Counted from the stretch's first letter, positions 1 to 8,447 are shown. The stretch is DNA of 64,000 nucleotides from Paenilisteria portnoyi (GCF_014322795.1 NZ_JAASTT010000010.1:59556-123555), one strand, 5' to 3'. Numbers and translations: made by a program. The notes: generated by a model from the sequence alone, not told the origin.

Positions 1-120
1 ATTGGCGTGGAGACATTGCCGAGCGTGTTTGTAGAAGGTGTTGATTACGATCCAACGCGTAAAGATGAGATTTTGAACGCGGCGATTGAGGAAAGTACTC
101 GTCGGATTAGTTTGTTTTAA
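1..120 (+). CDS. C-terminal end of an FMN-dependent NADH-azoreductase-like protein (partial)
   Basis: Only the last 39 codons lie in the window; the gene begins upstream. The visible tail contains the motif LPSVFVEGVDYDP followed by a helical end that stops in STRRISLF. This resembles the C-terminus of AzoR/AcpD flavoproteins, which carry a similar 'x-x-I-x-V-E-G-x-x-Y' strand. A strong terminator follows at once, so this is the end of its transcription unit. The family call rests on a short tail and is tentative. Confidence 0.45.
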   Translation: MGVETLPSVFVEGVDYDPTRKDEILNAAIEESTRRISLF

Positions 121-132
121 TAAGAAATAAGG

Positions 133-169
133 AACTAGGGACTTGCTTTCGGGCGAGTTCCTAGTTTTT
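133..169 (+). terminator. Rho-independent terminator after the azoreductase-like gene
   Basis: The arm AACTAGGGACTTGC pairs with GCGAGTTCCTAGTT (one G-T wobble) around a short loop and is followed by a T tract. It lies 13 bases after the stop codon. Confidence 0.8.
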
Positions 170-237
170 ACTTTACTTTCTATTTAAAAAATGTGATAAA
201 TTCACAAACAAAAAAATAGCTAAAATTACTACTTCAT

Positions 238-246
238 TGCTATAAT
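238..246 (+). promoter_or_regulatory. Extended -10 promoter element for the DUF2177 gene
   Basis: TGCTATAAT is a perfect extended -10 (TGn-TATAAT) located about 45 bases before the start codon at 292. No convincing -35 hexamer is visible, which is usual for extended -10 promoters. Confidence 0.5.
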
Positions 247-291
247 TTGAACTTAGAACGGGTAAAGGAAAGCATGGAGGAGGGATTCACG

Positions 292-699
292 ATGATTTAT
301 TTCGCGAAGCTTGCCGGAATTGCCTTTGTTGTCTTTTTGGTAATAGATGCTGTATGGCTAGGGCTCATCGCCAAGAATTTGTATAAGCAGTATTTGGGCG
401 ATTTGATGGCGTCGAACATGCGATTTGGCGCGGCACTTTTGTTTTATCTTTTGTTTGTGGGTGGAATGGTCTTTTTTGTTATTGAGCCAGCGCTTGCCAA
501 GGACAGTATTCCGTTTGCGATTTTTGCAGGAGCGTTCTTAGGGTTGCTCTGTTATGCGACCTATGATTTAACGAACTTGGCGACGCTAAAAGATTGGCCA
601 GTACTTGTTACGGTGATTGATTTAGGCTGGGGTGCGTTTATTACAGCCGCGACATCGGGCATTGTATTTTGGCTAGCAAAAGTATGGCAGATTTCTTGA
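292..699 (+). CDS. DUF2177-family integral membrane protein
   Basis: A 135-residue protein with four hydrophobic segments and little else. The pattern IDAVWLG near the N-terminus and YDLTNLATLKDW near residue 100 is typical of DUF2177 membrane proteins, whose function is unknown. The start at 292 is preferred over the longer frame from 247 because GGAGGAGGG sits 6-8 bases upstream, whereas the upstream codon has no ribosome binding site. The gene runs up to the DAK2-DegV fusion gene with a gap of only 17 bases, so the two are probably co-transcribed. Confidence 0.7.
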   Translation: MIYFAKLAGIAFVVFLVIDAVWLGLIAKNLYKQYLGDLMASNMRFGAALLFYLLFVGGMVFFVIEPALAKDSIPFAIFAGAFLGLLCYATYDLTNLATLKDWPVLVTVIDLGWGAFITAATSGIVFWLAKVWQIS

Positions 700-716
700 A
701 AGTGGGGACTAGAACG

Positions 717-2498
717 ATGACGGATTTTTTGGATAGTAAAAAGTTGTATCATGCCTTCTTAGGTGGCGCCAGAGCAGTTATTGATGCAAAGGATGGACTG
801 AATGCAATCAATGTTTTCCCGGTGGCAGATGGTGATACGGGAAGTAACCTTGCGTCGACAATGTTATCGATTGTGGAAGAGTCAAAAATAGCAGCATCGG
901 CAAAAGAGACGCTTTATACGATTTCAGAGGCAGCTTTATTTGGTGCTCGTGGTAACTCGGGAATTATTTTTGCGCAATACGTTAATGGTATGCATCTTCA
1001 TTTATCGGATGATAAGCATGTCTCTTTGGGGTGTTTTGCGAGTAGTGTTTCGGGAGGGGCTGATTACGCGTACAATGCGATGGGAAATCCGGTGGAAGGC
1101 ACGATGATTACAGTGATTCGGGCATGGTCAGAGGCGATTGCGCAGGCGAAGGATCATGGGGCTACTTTTCAGGAGGTTTTGGTGCATGCGTTGAAACAGG
1201 CTAAAACGGCTTTGGAAAGTACGCCAAATATGTTGCGAGTTTTGCGGGATAATGGAGTTGTAGATGCTGGTGCGAAGGGCTTTTTCACGTTTGTTGAAGG
1301 GTTTACATCGGTGATTAATGAGGAGACGTATGTGGCGGAGGTGGAGCATTTACCGCGTTTGGTGAGTGGGGATGCTTTGGACCAAGCGCCAGTATTTCGC
1401 TATTGCACAGAGGTTTTGTTGCAAGGTGAGGGGCTGGATGCGGACAAGATTCGGATGGGATTGACGTCGTTTGGTGATTCGCTGATTGTCGCGGGGACGG
1501 ATACGAAAATTCGGGTACATATTCATACGGATGAGCCGCGCCTGGTTTGCGCTTATTTGGCTGATTATGGCGTGATGGTGCAGCAGAAAGTGGATGATAT
1601 GCAAAATCAGTTTGACGTGATTCATCATCGGAAATATCGGATTGCGTTGGTGACGGATTCGGTGGCGGATTTGCCGCAGTATGTGATGGAGGAGTATCAG
1701 ATTCAAGTAATTCCGCTACACATAACGCTTGCGGATAATGACTATTTGGATAAGGTCACGATGGATACGGGGACTTTGTTTGCGCGGATAGAGGGCATTG
1801 ACGCGTATCCAACTTCTTCTCAACCGAGTGTGAAGGCGGTCGCGAACCAGTTATCATTTTTGGCAGACCATTATGAGCACGTGCTGGTTTTGACTGTATC
1901 TGGGAAATTAAGCGGCACGTATGAAACGGTGAAAAAAGCGGCGGCTGGTGTTTCGCCGGATATTGTGGTGCTGGATACGCGGCAAAATTCGGGTGCACAA
2001 GGATTGCTCGTGAAGGCGGCAGCGGAACAAATTGCGCTCGGAAAAACATTTGCGGAAGTGCAGTCGTTCGTGACGCAAAGCATTTCGCACACGAAGATTT
2101 TTGTTAGCGTACCAAATTTGGATGCGATGATTCGGTCGGGGCGCCTCGGTGAAAAAGGTGGCGCGATTGGGAATACGTTGCGTTTGAAGCCTGTTGTTTC
2201 GCTGTCTGATACGGGAGCTGGGACGGTGAGCGATGTTGCGTTTAGTTTGCCTAGTAGCACGAAGAAGATCGCGGCGCGCGTGAAGAGAATGCTTGTACGT
2301 AATCAGGTTGCTGAATACGCGATTGTCCACGCGGATACGCCAGAACGAGCGGCGGAATATGAGGCGTTGTTTACGGCTATCATCGGAAAGTCACCTGCCT
2401 ACGTGATGGAGATTTCGTCGATTATTGCGATGAGTGCTGGGAAAGGCTGCGTGGCAATTGCGATTCGAATGCAGTTAGATGATGGGGAGGAAATATAA
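717..2498 (+). CDS. DAK2 (DhaL-like) and DegV fusion protein
   Basis: A 593-residue two-domain protein. The N-terminal 200 residues are a DhaL/DAK2 domain with the nucleotide/Mg-binding motif DGDTGSN at residues 38-44 and the GARGNSG loop. The last 290 residues are a DegV fatty-acid-binding domain (VTDSVADLP near residue 310, SGRLGEKGG later). In Firmicutes the fatty acid kinase splits these roles between FakA (DAK2) and FakB (DegV); here both are on one chain, so a role in acyl phosphorylation or exogenous fatty acid use is inferred, not shown. Start 717 is chosen because GTGGGG precedes it; the frame stays open to 669, inside the upstream gene. It is followed after one base by the DUF1295 gene. 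Confidence 0.8.
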   Translation: MTDFLDSKKLYHAFLGGARAVIDAKDGLNAINVFPVADGDTGSNLASTMLSIVEESKIAASAKETLYTISEAALFGARGNSGIIFAQYVNGMHLHLSDDKHVSLGCFASSVSGGADYAYNAMGNPVEGTMITVIRAWSEAIAQAKDHGATFQEVLVHALKQAKTALESTPNMLRVLRDNGVVDAGAKGFFTFVEGFTSVINEETYVAEVEHLPRLVSGDALDQAPVFRYCTEVLLQGEGLDADKIRMGLTSFGDSLIVAGTDTKIRVHIHTDEPRLVCAYLADYGVMVQQKVDDMQNQFDVIHHRKYRIALVTDSVADLPQYVMEEYQIQVIPLHITLADNDYLDKVTMDTGTLFARIEGIDAYPTSSQPSVKAVANQLSFLADHYEHVLVLTVSGKLSGTYETVKKAAAGVSPDIVVLDTRQNSGAQGLLVKAAAEQIALGKTFAEVQSFVTQSISHTKIFVSVPNLDAMIRSGRLGEKGGAIGNTLRLKPVVSLSDTGAGTVSDVAFSLPSSTKKIAARVKRMLVRNQVAEYAIVHADTPERAAEYEALFTAIIGKSPAYVMEISSIIAMSAGKGCVAIAIRMQLDDGEEI

Positions 2499-2499
2499 G

Positions 2500-3273
2500 A
2501 TGGTATATTGGATAGCAGGCTTATTATTATGGATTTACTTTACAATTTTGTTCCTATGGGCGCAAAAATTAAAAAATAACTCGATTGTAGATTTAGCATG
2601 GGGACCGGGGTTCGTTCTCGTCGCGCTATATACATTTTTTTTCGGCGGCGAGATGACGACGCAAGGTTTGATTGTAACCATTTTCGTTTTTATTTGGGGC
2701 ATGCGACTATTTCTACACTTGGCGAATCGAAATATCGGGAAACCAGAGGATTATCGTTACGTGAATATGCGTAAACGTTGGGGGACTCATTTTGCTAAAT
2801 TGAAAGCGTATTTGAATGTTTTTATTCTGCAAGGGGTATTGCTTTATATTATTAGCTTGCCAATCCTGCTTGTGAATACCACATCGGCGGACACACTCGT
2901 ATGGTGGAATTATGTAGGAATTGCTGTTTGGCTTATTGGCTTCTTTTTCGAAGTCGTTGGAGACGAACAACTACGCCGGTTCAAAAAGAATCCAGAAAAT
3001 AAAGGAAAACTCATCATGACGGGACTTTGGAAGTATACACGTCATCCAAATTATTTTGGCGAGGCGCTGAGTTGGTGGGGAATTTTTCTAGTAAGCATCA
3101 CTGGTGCAATGAGTCTTTGGGGCATTATTGGTCCAGCCATCATCACGTTGCTACTTTTATTCGTATCCGGTGTGCCATTGCTTGAAAAGAAATACAAGGA
3201 CCGCCCTGACTTTCAGGCATATGCCAAGCGCACGTCTAAATTTATTCCAAACATTCCGAAGAAGGGAAACTAA
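2500..3273 (+). CDS. DUF1295 / steroid 5-alpha-reductase-like membrane protein
   Basis: A 257-residue polytopic membrane protein with about six hydrophobic segments. The C-terminal motif [21 protein letters not shown] is the hallmark of the DUF1295/isoprenylcysteine methyltransferase-like fold. Family members act on lipids or are uncharacterised; no substrate can be assigned. The start at 2500 is supported by GGGGAGGAAA seven bases upstream, inside the end of the preceding gene, which points to translational coupling in one operon. Confidence 0.75.
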   Translation: MVYWIAGLLLWIYFTILFLWAQKLKNNSIVDLAWGPGFVLVALYTFFFGGEMTTQGLIVTIFVFIWGMRLFLHLANRNIGKPEDYRYVNMRKRWGTHFAKLKAYLNVFILQGVLLYIISLPILLVNTTSADTLVWWNYVGIAVWLIGFFFEVVGDEQLRRFKKNPENKGKLIMTGLWKYTRHPNYFGEALSWWGIFLVSITGAMSLWGIIGPAIITLLLLFVSGVPLLEKKYKDRPDFQAYAKRTSKFIPNIPKKGN

Positions 3274-3286
3274 TAGATTGTCTCGA

Positions 3287-3358
3287 TGGAAGATAAAAGA
3301 TAGCGAAAATTTTGCAAACAATTTGTATCGCGCTTTCTTTACAGGAACAGCGCAATAA
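3287..3358 (+). pseudogene. C-terminal remnant of a second copy of the downstream lipoprotein
   Basis: The frame reads WKIKDSENFANNLYRAFFTG then TAQ and stop. It matches the last residues of the lipoprotein gene at 3502-4143 (WKIKDADKFAQNLYLAFFTG) almost residue for residue. There is no start codon or signal peptide, and nothing of the first 190 codons survives. It lies directly behind the DUF1295 stop. The simplest reading is a tandem duplication of the lipoprotein gene in which the upstream copy was almost entirely deleted. Confidence 0.8.
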
Positions 3359-3430
3359 AAAATGTAGCGTGATTATTTCTAGATAACCCATGAATAAAAA
3401 CTACTATTTGATATATTTCCGTCTAAATAC

Positions 3431-3458
3431 TTGTAATCTGTAGGGATTCCTTTAAAAT
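3431..3458 (+). promoter_or_regulatory. Candidate sigma-A promoter for the lipoprotein gene
   Basis: TTGTAA (3431-3436) and TAAAAT (3453-3458) are separated by 16 bases, about 45 bases before the start codon. Confidence 0.45.
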
Positions 3459-3501
3459 AGGAAGAGTATGAAAATAAGGTTGGGAAAAAGGAGTGTATCA
3501 C

Positions 3502-4143
3502 ATGAAGAAAAAGTTAGCTTTAATGCTTGTCGTTGTTTTAACAGCCGCGATTACCCTAGCTGCATGTGGAAGTAGTGCTGTGGAACCGAAAGAAGCCGCA
3601 GACATCGCTGTCAACACAATCATCTATAACAAGGACACAGATAAGTTCAAAGACGTTTTTGGTGAAGATGCGGAGAACTTAGAAAAAGAAATCAAAACAG
3701 GCTTCAAAAAAGGGTTTACGAGTAGCCTAAACATTACAGATGGTAGTATCGATGATGAGGTTGATAAATTATACGATACATTTGCCAAACGCGTAAAAGA
3801 AGTAACAAAATATACAACAAAAGTAACAAACGATGATAAAGACAAACCAACTGTTGAAATTTCTGTAAACGGTCTGGATATGACAGGCGTGCAAGCAGAA
3901 ATGACAACTGCTTTACAAGCGAAAGTAAAAGCTGACCCATCGATTCAAACCGATGCGAAAAAAGCCGCTACTGCGATGCTTGATGTTTATCAAGAAACCA
4001 TCGCAAAAGCAAAAGTTTCCGAGAAAGCTGTTAAAGTGAAAATGAATCTAGAAGCGAACAAAGATCAGTGGAAAATTAAAGATGCAGACAAGTTTGCACA
4101 AAATCTTTATTTAGCATTCTTCACTGGAACGGTTCAGTCTTAA
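3502..4143 (+). CDS. Small secreted lipoprotein of unknown function (DUF5105-like)
   Basis: A 213-residue protein with a lipoprotein signal peptide: a lysine-rich start, a hydrophobic core and lipobox LAAC, giving lipidated Cys at about residue 22. The mature part is rich in Lys, Asp and Thr and looks helical, with an all-helical C-terminus ending in the NLYLAFFTG motif. This resembles DUF5105-type lipoproteins that occur in several copies in Listeria, but the family assignment is from memory. The start at 3502 has AAAAGGAG nine bases upstream. A degraded second copy lies at 3287-3358. Confidence 0.75.
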   Translation: MKKKLALMLVVVLTAAITLAACGSSAVEPKEAADIAVNTIIYNKDTDKFKDVFGEDAENLEKEIKTGFKKGFTSSLNITDGSIDDEVDKLYDTFAKRVKEVTKYTTKVTNDDKDKPTVEISVNGLDMTGVQAEMTTALQAKVKADPSIQTDAKKAATAMLDVYQETIAKAKVSEKAVKVKMNLEANKDQWKIKDADKFAQNLYLAFFTGTVQS

Positions 4144-4155
4144 GATTTGAAGCGA

Positions 4156-4212
4156 AAAAGGAAGCACGACTAGTCTCCAAAATTTTGGAGTTAGCCGTGC
4201 TTCCTTTTTTTA
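4156..4212. terminator. Bidirectional terminator between convergent genes
   Basis: A long inverted repeat, AAAAGGAAGCACG(G)CTA...TAGCCGTGCTTCCTTTTTT, with A and T tracts on both sides. It serves the lipoprotein gene on the plus strand and the epimerase-like gene on the minus strand. Confidence 0.85.
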
Positions 4213-4842
4213 TTGTTGTCCAACTGTGAAACGAGCGCGCACATGTTTGGCGTTTTCTGCTTCGTCAATAAGTGCAATGGCATAGTCTTCCATACTGATA
4301 TAGCTATTACCATTTGCATCGACAATGAGTTCGTCGGTTCCTGTTGTATAAGTACCTGTACGCTTGCCTGGCTCGAATAATCCAGCAGGGCTAATAAAGG
4401 TCCAATCAAACGTTGCATCTGATTTTAAGTGATCTAATTGAATCGTTTGTGCGGCTCCTGTCGCGTAGTAAGGAGCTTCTTTGAACGATGGGGTATCTAA
4501 AACGCGTGTCCCTTTATCGTCTACTAATGAGCTGGCTGCACCACCGACAACGATTAGGCGAGGCTTTGTTGTTCCGTTTAATTCAGTAATCAGGTGGTCG
4601 ATGGATTTCCAATGATTATCTGATGCTTCGATAGGTGCGCTAAAAGCATCCACTAAAACGTCAAAAGTAGCGACATCGTTTTTCGTAAGGCTGAAAATAT
4701 CTTTTTCAATGGTGGGAATGGATTTATCCTCTAATTTGCCAGCGTTGCGAATGATTGCTGTTACCTCATGCCCTCGATTTTTAGCCTCCGTCAATATGCG
4801 TGAACCTGTGCGCCCTGTTGCTCCGATAATACCAATTTTCAT
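4210..4842 (-). CDS. NAD(P)-binding NmrA/SDR-type oxidoreductase
   Basis: A 210-residue Rossmann-fold protein. The N-terminus MKIGIIGATGRTGSRI is the dinucleotide-binding GxxGxxG motif of atypical short-chain dehydrogenases, and VVGGAASSL and DWTFISPAGLF fit the 'NAD(P)H-binding' NmrA-like family of redox-responsive reductases. The start at 4842 has GAGGAGG ten bases upstream. It is monocistronic, with a near-consensus promoter and nested palindromes at the transcription start (4868-4928), so control by a small repressor, perhaps an electrophile or thiol-stress sensor, is likely. Substrate unknown. Confidence 0.75.
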   Translation of the reverse strand: MKIGIIGATGRTGSRILTEAKNRGHEVTAIIRNAGKLEDKSIPTIEKDIFSLTKNDVATFDVLVDAFSAPIEASDNHWKSIDHLITELNGTTKPRLIVVGGAASSLVDDKGTRVLDTPSFKEAPYYATGAAQTIQLDHLKSDATFDWTFISPAGLFEPGKRTGTYTTGTDELIVDANGNSYISMEDYAIALIDEAENAKHVRARFTVGQQ

Positions 4843-4867
4843 AATAAATGACCTCCTCATGATTTGG

Positions 4868-4893
4868 TTGTAATCGTTATTGTTACAACGATT
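4868..4893. promoter_or_regulatory. Nested operator palindromes at the epimerase-like gene promoter
   Basis: TTGTAA-N9-TTACAA (4868-4888) overlaps AATCGTT-N8-AACGATT (4872-4893). They lie immediately downstream of the -10 hexamer, over the expected transcription start. That position suits a repressor of the MarR, HxlR or TetR type; the binding protein is not identified. Confidence 0.6.
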
Positions 4894-4899
4894 GATTTT

Positions 4900-4928
4900 A
4901 GTATACCGATAATCCTGCTAAATGTAAA
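4900..4928 (-). promoter_or_regulatory. Sigma-A promoter of the NmrA/SDR-type gene
   Basis: On the minus strand TTTACA, a 17-base spacer and TATACT form a near-consensus promoter about 60 bases before the start codon. Confidence 0.7.
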
Positions 4929-4947
4929 GTATAAAGTTCGTAGCTAT

Positions 4948-4985
4948 AAAAAAGAGGCAAGGAGTCGTTGGTAGACCTTGCCTCT
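4948..4985 (-). terminator. Terminator of the rarD-like gene
   Basis: On the minus strand GAGGCAAGG pairs with CCTTGCCTC and is followed by a T tract. Confidence 0.8.
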
Positions 4986-4993
4986 TCGCTATA

Positions 4994-5902
4994 TTAAGAT
5001 TGGATTGATTTTTTCATTTTTTGTGCGATGAAGACATGTGAGATAGTGAAAATAAGCAGTGCGGCCCAGATGAATAGGAACGCGGTGAATTGTGTGCTGT
5101 CGAAGGCTTCGTGGAATACAAAGACGCCTAGGATTAGCATCAGTGTTGGTCCAACGTATTGGATGAAGCCGAGCATGATATAGGAAATTCGTCTCGCGCT
5201 TGTTGCGAAGAGAAGTAGTGGAATCGCTGTAACGACGCCGGCTCCGAAAAGAACGAGATTCGTATCCAAACCGAATTGCATGAAAGCATCCTGCGCGAAA
5301 AATAATAAAAAAATCAGCGCGAATGGTGTCATAATCAGCGTTTCAATCGTTAATCCACCCCACGCGCTGATTGGAACTAATTTCTTAATGAGCCCGTAAA
5401 GCCCGAATGTGACAGCCATTGAAATCGCGGCCCAAGGAAAAACGCCTTGATGAATCGCTAAAATAAAAACGCCGATTGCAGCGGACAGTACAGCTAACAT
5501 TTCGCCACGGCTAAGTTTTTCTTTTAAAAAGACCGTTGCGAGTAGGACGTTCACCAAAGGATTAATATAATAACCGAGGCTTGCGCTAATCACGTGACCA
5601 TCATTCACTGTGAAAATAAAAATAAACCAGTTTGCCGTGATTAGAACGGAGGCAACGGAAATAGCTATAATCAATTTGGGACGTTTGAAAATCGAGATGA
5701 TTTCTGTCCAGACCTCTTTTGTTTTGCCAAGAATGGCGATAATCGCGATCATAAATACGAACGACCAAATAATTCGGTACGCTAGAATCTCACTAGCCGG
5801 GACATCTCCAGCCATTTTCCAATATAGCGGTAATACTCCCCAGATGATATAAGCCCCAATAGCAGCTAATATCCCTAACGTTTTCTCTTTTTCTGCATGC
5901 AT
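4994..5902 (-). CDS. rarD: RarD-type EamA-family transporter
   Basis: A 302-residue membrane protein with ten predicted hydrophobic segments, built as two EamA repeats. The N-terminal GAYIIWGVLPLYWK and the AYRIIWSFVFM segment are characteristic of RarD ('chloramphenicol-sensitive' protein) within the drug/metabolite transporter superfamily. The cargo of these permeases is mostly unknown. The start at 5902 is supported by AAAGGTGAGG just upstream; the longer frame would begin inside the leader. Monocistronic, with its own terminator. Confidence 0.8.
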   Translation of the reverse strand: MHAEKEKTLGILAAIGAYIIWGVLPLYWKMAGDVPASEILAYRIIWSFVFMIAIIAILGKTKEVWTEIISIFKRPKLIIAISVASVLITANWFIFIFTVNDGHVISASLGYYINPLVNVLLATVFLKEKLSRGEMLAVLSAAIGVFILAIHQGVFPWAAISMAVTFGLYGLIKKLVPISAWGGLTIETLIMTPFALIFLLFFAQDAFMQFGLDTNLVLFGAGVVTAIPLLLFATSARRISYIMLGFIQYVGPTLMLILGVFVFHEAFDSTQFTAFLFIWAALLIFTISHVFIAQKMKKSIQS

Positions 5903-6044
5903 GTCCTCACCTTTTCTATTACAAAATAATAGAACCATTGTAACATATATTTGGGGATGAAAAGTCGGAAATCAAGTATAAGTTGCTGAAATATTTTTTT
6001 TCGCATATGATAGTGAGAGGACAAATGGGAGAAGGTGTGTGATT

Positions 6045-6713
6045 ATGCTGACGAAAAAGCAATGGATTGATGAGAAAAGAGAACAATTAACGCCGGATAA
6101 ACAAGCGTATATGAAGACGGTAGAATGGGTAATTACTGCGGAGAAAAATGTGTCGGAGCAGGAGAAAGATGCTTTTGTGTTAGAAGCGATAGAACAACTA
6201 GCAGCATCAGAAAAAGCAGATCCCGCACAGGTTCTAGGGATGGACGCAACAGCTTACGGTAGGCAATTGACGAAACAAAAGGCGGGGCAATCGCCAAATA
6301 CAAAGACGAATTATACGAGTCAGATTCCGTTGTTTGTTTTGATAGGAATTTTGGCCATGAGTCTCTTTTTAGTCGTTATGGGGATTATCGGTCTAGTCAC
6401 TAAAGATAGTGTTATTTATGCAGGGACATTTGTACTGACCGTTTTGATGGTTTTTATTTGTATCGTGTGTATTTTAATAGGCGGGTACATATTGTGGAAG
6501 CATTATTCGGTCACAGAATCGAAATCACTTGCTGCCTACTTTCTAATTGGCAGTGGTATTGTCGTTATGTATGTTTTTGTACTTGTATTCTTGTTGATGA
6601 TTTTGCCAGACTTAGGCCCCGTAATGAGCGGCGGCGCTTTGCTTGAATTGATACTAGGCGTTGGAGGATTTATGACAGCAGCATTCGTATGGAAAAAAAT
6701 CCAGAAAAAATAA
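6045..6713 (+). CDS. Membrane protein with N-terminal helical domain, unknown function
   Basis: A 222-residue protein. The first 85 residues are charged and helical (TKKQWIDEKREQL, NVSEQEKDAFVLEAIEQLAAS), resembling the cytoplasmic hairpin found ahead of membrane segments in HAAS/DUF1700-like proteins. Four hydrophobic segments follow. No catalytic motif is visible. ATG at 6045 is preferred to GTG at 6039 because GGGAGAAGG lies about nine bases before it. The small membrane protein gene 50 bases downstream may belong to the same transcript. Confidence 0.6.
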   Translation: MLTKKQWIDEKREQLTPDKQAYMKTVEWVITAEKNVSEQEKDAFVLEAIEQLAASEKADPAQVLGMDATAYGRQLTKQKAGQSPNTKTNYTSQIPLFVLIGILAMSLFLVVMGIIGLVTKDSVIYAGTFVLTVLMVFICIVCILIGGYILWKHYSVTESKSLAAYFLIGSGIVVMYVFVLVFLLMILPDLGPVMSGGALLELILGVGGFMTAAFVWKKIQKK

Positions 6714-6762
6714 AAGGTGAAGTTAGGATACTCATAAATGTTTAGAAAAGGAGATAAATCGT

Positions 6763-6945
6763 ATGCGTCTTTCATTAATTGTACATATATTCGGAAGCAT
6801 AATATTTTTTCTATTCTTAAGCTATATGACAATCACAAAAGCAGATAAAAGCCTTATACTCTTATCATTAGGAGTCATGATATATTTCATATTGATGACA
6901 CTAATTACCTACCGAAATTACAAAAAAAATAAAAAAAGCAAGTAA
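6763..6945 (+). CDS. Small membrane protein (60 residues), unknown function
   Basis: Two hydrophobic segments separated by a short polar loop (TKADKS) and a lysine-rich cytoplasmic tail ending KKNKKSK. A good ribosome binding site, AAAAGGAG, lies ten bases before the ATG, and the reading frame uses typical codons, so I take it as real. No family recognised. Confidence 0.6.
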   Translation: MRLSLIVHIFGSIIFFLFLSYMTITKADKSLILLSLGVMIYFILMTLITYRNYKKNKKSK

Positions 6946-6984
6946 CACTAACAAACAAAAAGCGCCCTTATACACCCTAAATAA

Positions 6985-7150
6985 AGTGGTACCCATGTCA
7001 AAGACACTTGTAAAAAAAGAATTAAGCACTTGCTAGAAGATGGTTTCTGTATTGTACAGGAGCCATTTTTTGAGGTTCTATTGATAGCGATAATTATTAT
7101 GGTAAATCATATAGTAGTCTATTGGATTTTGGCGTTCGAGAATAGTTTTT
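6985..7150 (-). mobile_element. Remnant of an IS3-family (IS150-like) insertion sequence
   Basis: On the minus strand, 7020-7130 encodes IDYYMIYHNNYRYQ, a TAG stop, then NLKKMAPVQYRNHLLASA and stop. This is the conserved C-terminus of IS3-family transposase OrfB (YxNxxRxQxxLKxMxPxxYR), with a Trp codon changed to TAG. After the stop, ACAAGTGTCTTTGACATGGGTACCACTTTA looks like the terminal inverted repeat region (7015 down to about 6985). The upstream part of the transposase is frameshifted and lost. Inactive. Confidence 0.7.
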
Positions 7151-7203
7151 TTGCTCATGATTGCTTCCTTTATGGCTGAGTTATTGCTTTATTTGAGTAT
7201 ACA

Positions 7204-7254
7204 AAAAATACCTATAGAACGCACTTCTTTTTTGAAGTGTCCATTCTATAGGTA
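7204..7254 (-). terminator. Terminator of the marR-yceI unit
   Basis: On the minus strand CCTATAGAA...CACTTC pairs with GAAGTG...TTCTATAGG and is followed by a T-rich run, 26 bases beyond the YceI stop codon. Confidence 0.8.
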
Positions 7255-7279
7255 CCATTGTATTAACTCGACTTTTATA

Positions 7280-7810
7280 TTATTTGGAGACTTCGATTTG
7301 GATGTTGAGTTTTACTTCATCACCGATAAGTACGCCGCCAGTTTCAAGCACTGCGTTGTAGTTTAGGCCAAAGTCTTTGCGATTGAATTTACCAGTTCCT
7401 TCAAAGCCAGCAACCATATTGCCTGACATTGGGTCTTTGCTTGTTCCTTCATATTCCACGTTTAGTGTGATTGGTTTGGTAACGTCACGTACCGTCAAAT
7501 CACCAGTTACTTTATACTCGTTACCACCATCAGCAACGATATTAGTCGATTTAAACGTAATCGCTGGATATTTCTCTACATCGAAGAAATCCGGGCTCTT
7601 CAAGTGACCATCACGTGCTTCTTGACGTGTATCGATAGACGCCACGTCCACGGTGAATGCAAGGCTAGCTGTTGTTAAGTCTTCAGGATCAAGTGTTAAA
7701 TCAGCGCTGAAATCTTTGAAAGCGCCTTTCACTTTAGATACCATCATGTGTTTTACTTGAAACTCGATTGAACTGTGTGCTGGGTCTACATTCCATTTTT
7801 CTACTGTCAT
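7280..7810 (-). CDS. YceI-family lipid-binding-fold protein
   Basis: A 176-residue protein without a signal peptide. The pattern WNVDPAHSSIEFQVKHMMVSKVKGAF at the N-terminus, followed by repeated beta-strands and GLNYNAVLETGGVLIGDEVKL at the C-terminus, is diagnostic of the YceI lipocalin-like fold, known to bind polyisoprenoids. GGAGGAATTTTAAA precedes the ATG. It lies 45 bases behind the MarR-type gene on the same strand and shares its terminator, so it is probably the target of that regulator. Confidence 0.85.
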   Translation of the reverse strand: MTVEKWNVDPAHSSIEFQVKHMMVSKVKGAFKDFSADLTLDPEDLTTASLAFTVDVASIDTRQEARDGHLKSPDFFDVEKYPAITFKSTNIVADGGNEYKVTGDLTVRDVTKPITLNVEYEGTSKDPMSGNMVAGFEGTGKFNRKDFGLNYNAVLETGGVLIGDEVKLNIQIEVSK

Positions 7811-7855
7811 TTTAAAATTCCTCCAATTAATATCATTTTTTTGTTGGCGCCATCT

Positions 7856-8296
7856 TCATTTTGCTCGCCAGTGGGACTCGGCGTTTAGTCCGATTGTTTT
7901 TAGCCCCATTATTAATGTTCCCTTCTCTTCCTCGTCTAACACATCGAGTTGTTCGATTATCAATGCTTCAAACTTTGGAAATAGGTTGCTGATAAAAGTT
8001 GTGCCTTGTTCCGTTAACTCTGCGTAGACAATACGCCGATCGTTCGGGTCTGTCACGCGAACTAAGTAGTGCTTCTTTTCAAGCTTGGTGACCATATAAG
8101 TCGTGTTGCCATTTGAAATCAGGTTTTTCTGCCCAATCGCTTGAAGTTGTTGTGGTCCAAGATGATAAATCTGCTCTAAAACACCGAATTCACTTGGCGT
8201 AATACCATGTTCCTCGACCAATCGCGCAGTCAGTTTTTGAATCCACCCCGCTGATCTAAGCAAAACTGTAAACAATTTCAAATCGACATTGTCCAA
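7856..8296 (-). CDS. MarR-family transcriptional regulator
   Basis: A 146-residue winged-helix regulator: GVLEQIYHLGPQQLQAIGQKNLISNGNTTYMVTKLEKKHYLVRVTDPNDRRIVYAELTEQG contains the recognition helix and the DxR wing of MarR proteins. There is no ATG at the family's usual start; TTG at 8296 has GAGGTGG six bases upstream and gives a normal-length protein. Its promoter contains a palindrome (8361-8377), so autoregulation is likely. The downstream yceI gene would be co-regulated. Ligand unknown. Confidence 0.8.
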   Translation of the reverse strand: MDNVDLKLFTVLLRSAGWIQKLTARLVEEHGITPSEFGVLEQIYHLGPQQLQAIGQKNLISNGNTTYMVTKLEKKHYLVRVTDPNDRRIVYAELTEQGTTFISNLFPKFEALIIEQLDVLDEEEKGTLIMGLKTIGLNAESHWRAK

Positions 8297-8351
8297 GGAA
8301 ACCACCTCGTTCCAACAAAATGTTTTAATATCGAAATATCTTACAAACAAA

Positions 8352-8380
8352 TAATAACATACTTATAAAAAGTAAGTCAA
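8352..8380 (-). promoter_or_regulatory. Promoter and operator of marR-yceI
   Basis: On the minus strand TTGACT, a 17-base spacer and TTATTA. The spacer holds the palindromes ACTTA-N7-TAAGT (8361-8377) and TACTT-N5-AAGTA (8360-8374), where a bound repressor would block polymerase. Confidence 0.55.
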
Positions 8381-8417
8381 GCGATTTAGAAAAAATTTTA
8401 AAAAAAGTAGTTTTCGT

Positions 8418-8447
8418 TAAGATTATGTAAAGATCATTGTGTATAAT
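8418..8447 (+). promoter_or_regulatory. Candidate promoter of the second marR-type gene
   Basis: TTAAGA (8418-8423), an 18-base spacer and a consensus TATAAT (8442-8447), 40 bases ahead of the start codon. Confidence 0.45.

Noticed and set aside
1871..2330. Long minus-strand open frames opposite the DAK2-DegV gene
   Set aside because: No ribosome sites, implausible residue composition, and fully antisense to a well-supported gene.
3128..3286. Plus-strand open frame overlapping the DUF1295 gene
   Set aside because: It is the shadow of the DUF1295 gene in another frame; only its last 23 codons (from 3287) match the lipoprotein and are reported.
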